From Gammaproteobacteria bacterium (GTDB lineage Bacteria; Pseudomonadota; Gammaproteobacteria; Pseudomonadales; Pseudohongiellaceae): a DNA stretch of 64,000 bases. The stretch is from the NCBI GenBank assembly GCA_002731775.1, contig PCCP01000101.1, positions 1 through 64,000 on the forward strand, written 5' to 3'. Below, in pieces: positions 43,904 to 52,015 of this stretch (position 1 is the first letter of the stretch; each line of letters starts with the position of its first letter). The position numbers and the translations under genes are program-made. The notes beneath the pieces were generated by a model that was not told the origin of the DNA, did not search any database, and saw nothing but the letters and a program-made list of their open reading frames with translations.

Positions 43904-45684
43904 AGGTCAGCCATAGATGGGTCGTGGTCGGGATCGAAATGCTGCTCGTCAACCGTTGGTTCTTCGCTCTCGGGAGTGTTCTGAGGGATGAAGTCTTCAT
44001 GGGCACCAGGCACGCTGTAGTCATAAGGCCAGCGGTAAACGACGGGTAATTCATCTCCCCAGTTGCCATGGGCTGGCGGCGTATCCGGAGTTTGCCATTC
44101 CAGTGATGCCGAGCCCCAGGGGTTTGGGCCAGCTTCTTTGCCGTACTTCAGACTCCAGAAGATATTGATGAAGAACAACAGCTGGGCCGCGCCCACAAAC
44201 AGGGCAGCGATGGTGATTGTTGCATTTAAATCCTGGGCCGATGCCGGAATAAAGTCTGTAGAACCCAGGGCATAATATCTTCGTGGCACTCCCAGGAAGC
44301 CCAGGTAGTGCATGGGCAAGTAGATGGCATAAGTGCCGAGGAAGGTACACCAGAAGTGAGCCTTGGCCAGGCCTTCGTGATACATCCGGCCGCTCATCTT
44401 GGGATACCAGTGATAAATAGCAGCAAATAAAACCAGCACCGGAGACACACCCATCACCATGTGAAAGTGGGCTACCACGAAGTAAGTATCGGATAGCGGC
44501 ATATCGATAACTACGTTGCCGAGGAACAGGCCGGTCAGACCGCCGTGAATAAAAGTGAAGATGAAACCGATGGCAAAATACATCGGCACATTCATGCGGA
44601 TGTCACCTTCCCACAGGGTCAGCACCCAGTTGTAGACTTTCAGCGCGGTGGGTACCGCAATAATCAGCGTGGTGGTGGCGAAGAAGAAGCCAAAGTAGGG
44701 ATTCATACCGCTTACGTACATGTGATGGGCCCAGACGATAAAGCTTAGACCACCAATGGCAATGATCGCCCACACCATCATGCGATAGCCAAAAATATTC
44801 TTGCGAGCATGGGTGCTCAGCACATCAGACACCAGGCCGAAGGCAGGGAGCGCCACGATGTAAACCTCGGGATGACCGAAAAACCAGAATAGATGCTGGA
44901 ACAGAATCGGACTACCGCCGTTGTAGTCAAGCGGGCTCCCCGATTCGATGATCGCCGGCATAAAGAAGCTGGTACCCAGCAGCGTATCGAAAGTCATCAT
45001 GATGGCGGAAACCAACAGGGCCGGGAATGCGAACAGACCGAGGATGGTGGCGATGAAGATTCCCCAGACAGTCAGCGGCAGGCGCATCATGGTCAGGCCA
45101 CGGCAGCGGGCTTGCAATACCGTGGTTACGTAGTTCAGGCCGCCCATGGTGAAGGCAACGATGAACACTGTCAGGGACACCAGCATCAGCACGATGCCCC
45201 AGTCGGAACCGGGGGTGCCCGCCATGCTCGCCTGCGGTGGATATAGGGTCCAACCAGCGCCGGTAGGCCCGCCGGGAACAAAAAAGCTGGCCATCAGAAT
45301 CAGCACAGACAGCAGGTAGATCCAGTAACTCAACATATTCAGGAACGGGAAGACCATGTCTCTGGCACCGCACATAAGCGGGATCAGGTAATTGCCGAAG
45401 CCGCCGAGAAATAACGCGGTCAGCAAGTAGATCACCATGATCATGCCGTGCATGGTCACCGCCTGGTAGTACGAACTCGGATCGATTAAGTCAAATGCTC
45501 CCGGAAACCCCAGTTGCATACGCATTAGCAGCGACAAGACCAGTGCCACAACCCCGACAAAGATTGCGGTGCCACCATACTGGATGGCGATTACCTTGTG
45601 GTCCTGGCTCCAAATGTATTTGCTGACCCAGCTATGCGGATGATGGAGCTCCTGCTCCTGATCAGCCAGTGGTACGTAAGACAT
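43900..45684 (-). CDS. ctaD: cytochrome c oxidase subunit I (aa3 type)
   Basis: CtaD is the catalytic subunit with heme a and the heme a3-CuB centre. The twelve-helix core has the heme ligand region MHGMIMV, the CuB and Tyr motif GHPEVY with the proton-channel Glu, WAHHMYVSGM with two CuB His, and AHFHMVMG with the two heme His. Asp in GARDMVFP fits the D-channel. The C-terminal 50 or so residues are hydrophilic and acidic. At 594 residues it is at the long end for the family. Confidence 0.97.
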   Translation of the reverse strand: MSYVPLADQEQELHHPHSWVSKYIWSQDHKVIAIQYGGTAIFVGVVALVLSLLMRMQLGFPGAFDLIDPSSYYQAVTMHGMIMVIYLLTALFLGGFGNYLIPLMCGARDMVFPFLNMLSYWIYLLSVLILMASFFVPGGPTGAGWTLYPPQASMAGTPGSDWGIVLMLVSLTVFIVAFTMGGLNYVTTVLQARCRGLTMMRLPLTVWGIFIATILGLFAFPALLVSAIMMTFDTLLGTSFFMPAIIESGSPLDYNGGSPILFQHLFWFFGHPEVYIVALPAFGLVSDVLSTHARKNIFGYRMMVWAIIAIGGLSFIVWAHHMYVSGMNPYFGFFFATTTLIIAVPTALKVYNWVLTLWEGDIRMNVPMYFAIGFIFTFIHGGLTGLFLGNVVIDMPLSDTYFVVAHFHMVMGVSPVLVLFAAIYHWYPKMSGRMYHEGLAKAHFWCTFLGTYAIYLPMHYLGFLGVPRRYYALGSTDFIPASAQDLNATITIAALFVGAAQLLFFINIFWSLKYGKEAGPNPWGSASLEWQTPDTPPAHGNWGDELPVVYRWPYDYSVPGAHEDFIPQNTPESEEPTVDEQHFDPDHDPSMADL

Positions 45685-45772
45685 TCAATCCTCCTAACTC
45701 TCAATTCTTTGAGTCCAGCCAAAGCGCTAAACTAGCTAATTCAATCAATGCCGATATGATTATTGCGGCTGG

Positions 45773-47128
45773 TTACCTCAAGCTATTGATGTAGGTAGCC
45801 ACGTCTTCAATCTCTTCGAGACCGGACATGGCGGCTGCCATCCCAACCATCTGCTCGCCATAGTAGTCGTCCGCGTGGAGTCCCCGAATGCCGGACTTGA
45901 AATTGTTAACTTGGGTGACGAAATACCAGTCACTCATTCCGGCAAGCGTGGGCGCATCGGTATACCAGGTACCGCTGCCGTCTTCCAGATGACAGGCTGC
46001 GCAGTTGCGGGAATAGATGTCCTCACCATTTTCGATGTCGCCACTTACGGTGGTCTGGGCAGCGTTATCGGGCAGCGTGGCAATATAGGCTGCCATGTTG
46101 CGAATGGCATCATCGTTCGCCAGTGTTCGCGCCATCGGCGCCATCGCCTGACCGCCACTGTCGCCTTCACCGCCACGGACGCCGGTTTTGAAGTACTTGA
46201 GTTGCCGCTCAATGTACCAGGCCTGCTGTCCCGCCAACTTGGGACCATTCAGCGCCTGATTGCCCTCACCCTGGGCGCCATGACAAGTGGCGCAGAGGGC
46301 GAATTGCGCCTGCCCAGCGGCTACGCTCGGGGCGGCGAGGGCCTGAGTCTCGGCGAAAGTGGGCTGCGCGGCTAACCAGCTGTCAAAGTCGTCCTGGGTG
46401 TCAATCACAACGGCGCCGCGCATGACAAAGTGACCAATGCCACAAAGTTCTTCGCAGAGAATGTCATAGCGACCGGTTTCGGTGGGCTCGAACCAGATAT
46501 AGGAAATCAAGCCGGGAACCAGATCCATTTTCACGCGGAACTGGGGGACGGTGTAATTGTGTAGCGTGTCATTCGACCGCAACAGCGCCTTGACAGGCCT
46601 GCCAACGGGCAGATGCATCTCCGGGCCCATTACGATTATGTCGTCCTGGCCATTGGGATCTTCTTCATTAATGCCGTAGGGATTGCTCTCGGTAACCAGG
46701 GCAGTTTCTGCGATGCCAAGCACGCCATCGGCGCCGGGATAACGGTAGGCCCACTGCCACTGCTGTCCCATGACTTCAAACTCCGTTGCGTCATCCGGAA
46801 CCGTGACGATGGTTGCCCACACAAACAGGCCCGGGGCCAGCATAAGCACCACGCCGACAGTCGTCACGGCGGCCAGGATCACTTCCAGCTTGGTATTTTC
46901 CGGCTCGTAAACAGCCTTATGGCCTTCCTTCTGTCTGAATTTGTAAATGCAGTAGGCCAGGAACAGGTTGATGGCAATGAAGACGAATCCGGTAACCCAG
47001 AAAGTCACATTAATCGTAAAATCGATCGGTCCCCAGTCGGCTGCAATATCTGTGAACCACCATGGGCTGGCAAAATGGAAAATGACAGATCCAATAACCA
47101 GCAGGAAAATAACGACTGATAAAGTCAT
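45773..47128 (-). CDS. coxB: cytochrome c oxidase subunit II fused to two cytochrome c domains
   Basis: The 451-residue protein takes electrons from cytochrome c to the CuA centre. ATG 47128 was chosen because AAGGA lies ten bases upstream. Membrane helices lie at about 5-25 and 46-66. The CuA motif is CEELCGIGHFVM (about 220-231). Unusually for a subunit II, two c-type heme motifs follow: CATCH (about 279) and CAACH (about 374), each in its own cytochrome c domain. Such caa3-type fusions occur in several gammaproteobacteria. It heads the leftward cox operon. Confidence 0.95.
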   Translation of the reverse strand: MTLSVVIFLLVIGSVIFHFASPWWFTDIAADWGPIDFTINVTFWVTGFVFIAINLFLAYCIYKFRQKEGHKAVYEPENTKLEVILAAVTTVGVVLMLAPGLFVWATIVTVPDDATEFEVMGQQWQWAYRYPGADGVLGIAETALVTESNPYGINEEDPNGQDDIIVMGPEMHLPVGRPVKALLRSNDTLHNYTVPQFRVKMDLVPGLISYIWFEPTETGRYDILCEELCGIGHFVMRGAVVIDTQDDFDSWLAAQPTFAETQALAAPSVAAGQAQFALCATCHGAQGEGNQALNGPKLAGQQAWYIERQLKYFKTGVRGGEGDSGGQAMAPMARTLANDDAIRNMAAYIATLPDNAAQTTVSGDIENGEDIYSRNCAACHLEDGSGTWYTDAPTLAGMSDWYFVTQVNNFKSGIRGLHADDYYGEQMVGMAAAMSGLEEIEDVATYINSLR

Positions 47129-47141
47129 AAACCAGGTTTCC

Positions 47142-47156
47142 TTGTAAAATTTACAA
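47142..47156. promoter_or_regulatory. perfect palindrome TTGTAAAATTTACAA upstream of coxB
   Basis: The sequence is two 7-base arms around a central A. It overlaps the Shine-Dalgarno region of coxB on the minus strand, so it could be an operator or a structure that hides the ribosome site. It does not match an FNR/ANR box. Confidence 0.35.
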
Positions 47157-47169
47157 ACGACTATCAGCG

Positions 47170-47197
47170 GGCACGGCAACATCTGGACTGCCGTGCC
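47170..47197 (-). promoter_or_regulatory. 9-bp hairpin in the coxB leader
   Basis: GGCACGGCA (47170-47178) pairs perfectly with TGCCGTGCC (47189-47197) across a 10-base loop. On the minus strand it lies about 40-70 bases before coxB. It may be a leader structure; no T-run follows in that direction. Confidence 0.35.
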
Positions 47198-47730
47198 TGT
47201 TGCTGAAGAATTAGTTTTTTCAGTTCTTATTCAGGCTGGGGTAATTCGATAAAACAACCACAATGTTAGTTGAGCGAGCTGGAAATAAAGCGGCACAGCA
47301 TCTATTTTTCCTGCCCAGTACCCACCTAATTATTCAAAACCGGGTGGGCTAGTTCACTGCTTTCATAGCTTCGAAAACGGAGGATTTTTACCCCACTTCA
47401 CGCGCACCGGCATGCTATAGAAAAATGTGCTTTATCGCAAGGGATTTTGGCCGCAGAATCGCTGAAAACTTGCGCCAAATCAGGGATTTTTGACAGTTTC
47501 CTGTCACCCACAGATTTGGCTATCTGTATTCAGTAAGGGGGGTCTCGAATTTCAGATTAGCCTGATAGAAATCGCCGGCATTCATCTTGAGATTGCGCGT
47601 GAAACATGGTTGAATGCCCGCGCCCAAAACGGGGTGATACCGGAATGGCGAATATTAACTCCGAGAAGGAAATCGGGAGTATAATCCGAGTCAAATTCCA
47701 GGCCCAATTCAAGCAACTATTCTACAGCGT

Positions 47731-48624
47731 GTGTCCGTGACCGATATCACTTCAAATTCGATGACTAGCAGTTGGCGCGATTTTTACGAAATGTGCAAAC
47801 CGCGGGTTGTCATGCTCATGCTCCTGACCTCCCTGGTGGGGATGTTTCTGGCTGTGCCGGGGATGGTGCCGCTGGATATTCTGATCCTGGGCAATTTGGG
47901 AATTGCGCTTGTGGCCAGCGCCGGCGCGGTGGTAAACCACGTCATCGATCGCAAGATCGATGTGCTGATGAAGAGAACTCACAACAGACCTCTGGCTCAG
48001 GGCCGTGTCGACCTCAGGCACGCCACCGTGTTTGCGATCGTAATCGGTGTGATGGGGATGACTATCCTGATGGTTTGGGTAAATCCATTGTGTGCATGGT
48101 TAACCCTGGGCTCCTTCGTCGGCTATGCAATTATCTACACCGGTTACTTGAAGCATGCCACCCCGCAGAATATTGTGATCGGCGGCCTGTCCGGGGCGAT
48201 GCCACCGCTGCTGGGATGGTCTGCAGTGTCGGCCAGCATTGAAGCCGACGCGCTGATTCTGCTGCTCATCATATTTGCCTGGACGCCGCCTCATTTCTGG
48301 GCCCTGGCGATTCACCGCAAGGAAGAATACGCAAAAAGCGGCGTACCCATGTTGCCGGTCACCCACGGCGAATACGTGACCAAAGTCCATATCATTGTCT
48401 ACACTATCATTTTGTTCATGGCCAGCATCCTGCCATTCATTACCGGGATGAGCGGTGTTCTTTATCTGGGGGCAGCAGTTGTTCTCGGTAGTGGTTTCCT
48501 GTACTGGTCCGCAGTATTAATGCTGAAGCCAACAACCACCACAGCGATGGATACTTTTCGCTATTCAATTCTCTATCTTGCCCTGCTCTTCGTCGCTCTG
48601 TTGATCGATCACTATCTGTTCTAG
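47731..48624 (+). CDS. cyoE: protoheme IX farnesyltransferase (heme O synthase)
   Basis: CyoE (CtaB) attaches a farnesyl group to heme B to form heme O, the precursor of heme A. The UbiA-family motif NHVIDRKIDVLMKRTHNRPL lies at about 71-90, and WTPPHFWALAIHRKEEY and GVPMLPVTHG follow. Eight or nine membrane helices are visible in 297 residues. The start is GTG 47731 with no clear Shine-Dalgarno sequence; ATG 47761 is an alternative. It is cotranscribed with sco (16 bp gap). Confidence 0.95.
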   Translation: MSVTDITSNSMTSSWRDFYEMCKPRVVMLMLLTSLVGMFLAVPGMVPLDILILGNLGIALVASAGAVVNHVIDRKIDVLMKRTHNRPLAQGRVDLRHATVFAIVIGVMGMTILMVWVNPLCAWLTLGSFVGYAIIYTGYLKHATPQNIVIGGLSGAMPPLLGWSAVSASIEADALILLLIIFAWTPPHFWALAIHRKEEYAKSGVPMLPVTHGEYVTKVHIIVYTIILFMASILPFITGMSGVLYLGAAVVLGSGFLYWSAVLMLKPTTTTAMDTFRYSILYLALLFVALLIDHYLF

Positions 48625-48640
48625 TCTGCCAGGGATCTCT

Positions 48641-49312
48641 ATGACTCTCAGCCAGAATGCCAAGATTGGACTTGTCGTCTTTGTGGTTTTCGACGCTTTA
48701 CTGGCAATCGCACTGGTTTCCCTGTATCTGGCTCGCTCAGAACGGGAGCTGCTGACAGAATTACGTGAAATTGGCGTGACCGTTTATCCGCAGCCGATGC
48801 AGCTCAGTGAATTTGAGCTGACCGACCAGTTCGGGAATCCGTTTACCGAGGAAAACCTTAGCGGCTACTGGAGCATTCTGTTCCTCGGCTACACCAATTG
48901 CCCCGATATCTGCCCGTTGACAATGGCAGAGCTAAAACAATTCTACCAGCGGCTCGATGATCCAGAAATCAAGGACGATTTGAGAATCGTGTTGGTATCT
49001 GTCGATGCCGAAAGAGATACGCCGGAGACCATGGCCAATTATGTGAATTCGTTTAACCGGGAATTCATTGGATTAAGTGGAGATTACGATTCAATTTCAA
49101 AACTGGCTAGCCAGGTCTTCGTTGCACATTCTGTAGCCGGGAAAATGCCCGATCACTCAGAACACGCCGATGACGCGGACGCTGGGTATTTGATTGAGCA
49201 CAGCAGCCATTTGACCATTTTTAACGAGGCAGGGCAGCTGCAGGCAATAGTCCGCCAGCCGGTTCGAGACCGGGATCTCCTTAGGGCATACCGGCTCCTT
49301 CGAGAAAAATAG
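48641..49312 (+). CDS. SCO1/SenC family copper chaperone for cytochrome c oxidase
   Basis: SCO proteins deliver copper to the CuA centre of subunit II. The 223-residue protein has one N-terminal membrane anchor (about 8-28), a thioredoxin-like fold with the copper motif GYTNCPDICPLTM (C-x3-C, about 87-92) and the distal His in YLIEHSSHLTIF. It lies next to cyoE and the divergent cox operon, which fits its role. Confidence 0.94.
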   Translation: MTLSQNAKIGLVVFVVFDALLAIALVSLYLARSERELLTELREIGVTVYPQPMQLSEFELTDQFGNPFTEENLSGYWSILFLGYTNCPDICPLTMAELKQFYQRLDDPEIKDDLRIVLVSVDAERDTPETMANYVNSFNREFIGLSGDYDSISKLASQVFVAHSVAGKMPDHSEHADDADAGYLIEHSSHLTIFNEAGQLQAIVRQPVRDRDLLRAYRLLREK

Positions 49313-49318
49313 TTTGGG

Positions 49319-49336
49319 CGGTGGTAATGACCACCG
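49319..49336. terminator. hairpin between convergent sco and znuB
   Basis: CGGTGGT (49319-49325) pairs with ACCACCG (49330-49336) across loop AATG, in the 35-base gap between two converging genes. There is no clear T-run, so it is a weak or bidirectional terminator. Confidence 0.45.
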
Positions 49337-49347
49337 TTCCTGCCTGG

Positions 49348-50166
49348 CTATACTTTGTGAACGCCGGGATAGAAATAGAGCGCCAGAAAAATAGCGCTGG
49401 CTGCGACTACGATCGCTGGCCCTACCGGCACATCCAGGAAAAACGCAACAGTCAATCCGGTTACAATCGAGAGGCTGCCGATGCAACTCGCCTTGATCGC
49501 CATCTGTTCAGGTGTCTGCGCCAACCCTCTCGCTGCCGCCGGAGGAATGATCAAAAGAGATGTGATCAACAACACCCCGACAATCTTCATCGAAACCGAC
49601 ACTACCAGGGCGATTAACAACACCAGGATCAAGTTTAATCGTCTTACATTAGTGCCTTCAATTTCGGCTATTTCAGCATGCACGGTAGCCGATAACAGGT
49701 CATTCCAGAATAGATAGAGAATCAGCGAAATAAAGGCAGCAATGGCAACAACCCACAGCAATTCAGAGCTGCTGATGGTAAGAAGAGCACCAAACAGATA
49801 GGCTTCAAGATTCACCCGGATAGAATCAGAAAGCGCCAGCACCACCACGCCCATAGCAAGCGAGCTATGGGCGATGATGCCGAGCAATGTGTCAGTCGAC
49901 ACACCGGGCCGTCGTTCTAACAGGGTTAATAACACAGCAAAAAACAGGCAACTGATGATGATGCTGAGCTGCGGGTTGCTGTTGGTAAGCAAACCTATGG
50001 CGATGCCCAATAGCGCCGAGTGAGCCAGGGTGTCACCAAAGTATGACATCCGGCGCCATACGATAAAAGACCCAAGGGGACCGGCAACCAGGGCCAGACT
50101 TATGCCTGCTGCGAGGGCATAAAGCACGAAATCCGTAGTGTATAATTGTATCAAGGACTCAATCAT
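49348..50166 (-). CDS. znuB: zinc ABC transporter permease ZnuB
   Basis: ZnuB is the membrane channel of the ZnuABC zinc importer. The 272-residue protein has seven or more hydrophobic helices and the family segments GPLGSFIVWRRMSYFGDTLAHSALLG (about 29-54) and LLGIIAHSSLAMG. Its start overlaps the znuC stop by eight bases. Length is normal. Confidence 0.95.
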   Translation of the reverse strand: MIESLIQLYTTDFVLYALAAGISLALVAGPLGSFIVWRRMSYFGDTLAHSALLGIAIGLLTNSNPQLSIIISCLFFAVLLTLLERRPGVSTDTLLGIIAHSSLAMGVVVLALSDSIRVNLEAYLFGALLTISSSELLWVVAIAAFISLILYLFWNDLLSATVHAEIAEIEGTNVRRLNLILVLLIALVVSVSMKIVGVLLITSLLIIPPAAARGLAQTPEQMAIKASCIGSLSIVTGLTVAFFLDVPVGPAIVVAASAIFLALYFYPGVHKV

Positions 50167-50926
50167 CGTGGCTGTGGGTGATCTTCCCGGTTAAGTCGTG
50201 CTCGTGGTTGTGGTGGTGTGTATATACTGCAATATCCTGTGAGGCTCTGGCGCCGAACAGATCGAGATAAGCAGGGTCGTTGCTGACGTGCTCCGGTTTG
50301 CCGTGACAGCAAATATGCTGATTGAGACAGATAACTTCATCTGTGGCCGACATGACCAGGTGCAGATCATGAGAAATCATCAATACACCGCAGCCCTGAG
50401 TGCTGCTGATTTCACTAATCAGCGCATAGAGTTCGGCCTGACCGGCGAGGTCGACGCCCTGCGCGGGTTCGTCGAGGATCAACAAGCCTGGCTTGCGCAT
50501 TAGTGCCCGGGCCAGCAACACCCGCTGTAACTCGCCGCCGGATACTGCAGCCAACTGCCGGCGCTTCAGGTGCAGGATATGCAGCAGGGTTAAGGTTTTC
50601 TCCACCGTCGCCTCGTCATGCACCCCGGAAAGCTGCAGAAACCGAAACACATTCAGTGGCATGGTGGATTCGACCTGCATCTTCTGTGGCATGTAGCCAA
50701 TCTGCAGAGAAGCCTGGCGAAAAATTTCTCCCGAATCGGCCTGTAGTAAACCCAGCACTATTCTGACCAGAGTGGTCTTGCCAGCACCGTTCGGCCCGAT
50801 CAACGTGACTATCTGTCCCGGTTCAATCGACAGCTTGATATCTTCCAATACCCTGCGGCCAGCAAAACTTTTGAAGATCGACCTGGCTGATATCAGTGCG
50901 CTGTTGTTTGGCGATGTTGATTGCAT
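50159..50926 (-). CDS. znuC: zinc ABC transporter ATP-binding protein ZnuC
   Basis: ZnuC powers the ZnuABC importer. Walker A GPNGAGKT lies at 44-51, the ABC signature VSGGELQRVLLARAL near 138-152 and Walker B LLILDEPAQGVD follows. The last 23 residues (233-255) are His-rich, with seven His in THHHNHEHD and ITHSHDD, which may sense or hold zinc in the cytoplasm. The gene is divergent from znuA; zur, which lies between znuA and znuC in Pseudomonas, is absent. Confidence 0.96.
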   Translation of the reverse strand: MQSTSPNNSALISARSIFKSFAGRRVLEDIKLSIEPGQIVTLIGPNGAGKTTLVRIVLGLLQADSGEIFRQASLQIGYMPQKMQVESTMPLNVFRFLQLSGVHDEATVEKTLTLLHILHLKRRQLAAVSGGELQRVLLARALMRKPGLLILDEPAQGVDLAGQAELYALISEISSTQGCGVLMISHDLHLVMSATDEVICLNQHICCHGKPEHVSNDPAYLDLFGARASQDIAVYTHHHNHEHDLTGKITHSHDD

Positions 50927-51073
50927 AAAGAAGGTGCTTGTATAGGAACTTCAGAGTCGCTTGCGGACAATCGGCTCAAAGCCATTCCTGCATTGCCCTA
51001 ATCTAGGGCATAGAAGATTAGCGGCTTGCCGAGAGAATATGAGCAAGGTGGACAATGGGTTATCATAGCATCG

Positions 51074-51967
51074 ATGTCAAATGCCCTGTTCCCATCGAAA
51101 TTCCTGAAGACTTCCTTGCCGTCTTTGCTGTTGCTGGCACTGCTTATTGTCGAGCCTGCAAAGGCAAAAGCGGAGATTTCAATAGTCACAACTATCCGGC
51201 CACTGCAGCTAATCGCCGAGGCCATAGTGCAGGAATATGGAATGGTGACCTCAATCGTTAGCGGGCAACAGTCTCCACATCAATTCACCATGTCTCCCTC
51301 CGATCGCAGGGCGTTGGGTGAGGCTAGTATGCTTATCTGGGTCGGGTCCGATTTTGAAATCTACCTGGCGGATTTTTTCGAGCAGGAAAACAGGGCCGAC
51401 ATAACCCTCGAGACACTGCAGTTATCCGGCCTGACTCTGTATGATGCCGCTGCCGATCAACTCGATGCCCATCTCTGGTTAGATACCAGCAATGCATTGA
51501 AAATTGCAGAGGCGATAACTGAGCGATTGCGGCAACTGGATGAGGTCAACGCCAGTCACTATCGGCAAAACCTTGCGCGTTTCCGCCGTAGTGTGGAAAG
51601 CGCCAACAGGGAAATCTCCGAACTGTTGCAGCGTAGCCCGGAGTATAACTACATCGTATTTCACAATGCCTATCAATATTTCGAAAAACAGTTCGGTTTG
51701 CAACACCAATTTGCCCTGCTCAAGGACCCCGAAACCGAACCCGGTATTCGGGAGATACTTAACACCAGAAAGCAGATTAAAGCGAAGCGGCCTGATTGCC
51801 TGTTGCATGAAACTAGCTCCAGTATAGAACTCATCGATACCATGCTCGACGGATATGAATTGAAAACAGTGTCCGTTGATTTGCTGGGAGAGAAGCTGTC
51901 AGCAGCGGACGGCTATATTGGCTTGATCAGCACTGTGGCGGCAAGATTCTCAAGTTGTCTGTACTGA
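51074..51967 (+). CDS. znuA: zinc ABC transporter substrate-binding protein ZnuA
   Basis: ZnuA captures zinc in the periplasm for ZnuB. The ATG at 51074 gives a signal peptide (FLKTSLPSLLLLALLIVEPAKA) and 297 residues; an upstream TTG at 51026 is less likely. Zinc ligand candidates are His in GQQSPHQF, DAHLWLD and VFHNAYQYF. The His-rich acidic loop common in ZnuA proteins between the first two ligands is missing. The gene lies 147 bp from the divergent znuC. Confidence 0.94.
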   Translation: MSNALFPSKFLKTSLPSLLLLALLIVEPAKAKAEISIVTTIRPLQLIAEAIVQEYGMVTSIVSGQQSPHQFTMSPSDRRALGEASMLIWVGSDFEIYLADFFEQENRADITLETLQLSGLTLYDAAADQLDAHLWLDTSNALKIAEAITERLRQLDEVNASHYRQNLARFRRSVESANREISELLQRSPEYNYIVFHNAYQYFEKQFGLQHQFALLKDPETEPGIREILNTRKQIKAKRPDCLLHETSSSIELIDTMLDGYELKTVSVDLLGEKLSAADGYIGLISTVAARFSSCLY

Positions 51968-52015
51968 TTAACACAGCTATTCATCCGTTAGCCCTTGCGG
52001 GGAAAGGAAGGTCGC

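Larger units (their letters stand above)
47129..47730. other. 602-base gap between divergent coxB and cyoE
   Basis: No convincing gene is visible; a 64-codon frame at 47490-47684 lacks family likeness and a good start. Close to coxB are a perfect palindrome (47142..47156) and a 9-bp hairpin (47170..47197). The rest shows no clear promoter, repeat or RNA. The gap presumably drives both the cox operon and cyoE-sco. Confidence 0.5.

Noticed and set aside
47490-47684. 64-codon open frame in the coxB-cyoE gap
   Set aside because: There is no family likeness and no good ribosome site.
51059-51071. GTTATCATAGCAT before znuA as a Zur box
   Set aside because: Only about 8 of 12 defined positions match the gammaproteobacterial Zur site, and it lies too close to the start codon.
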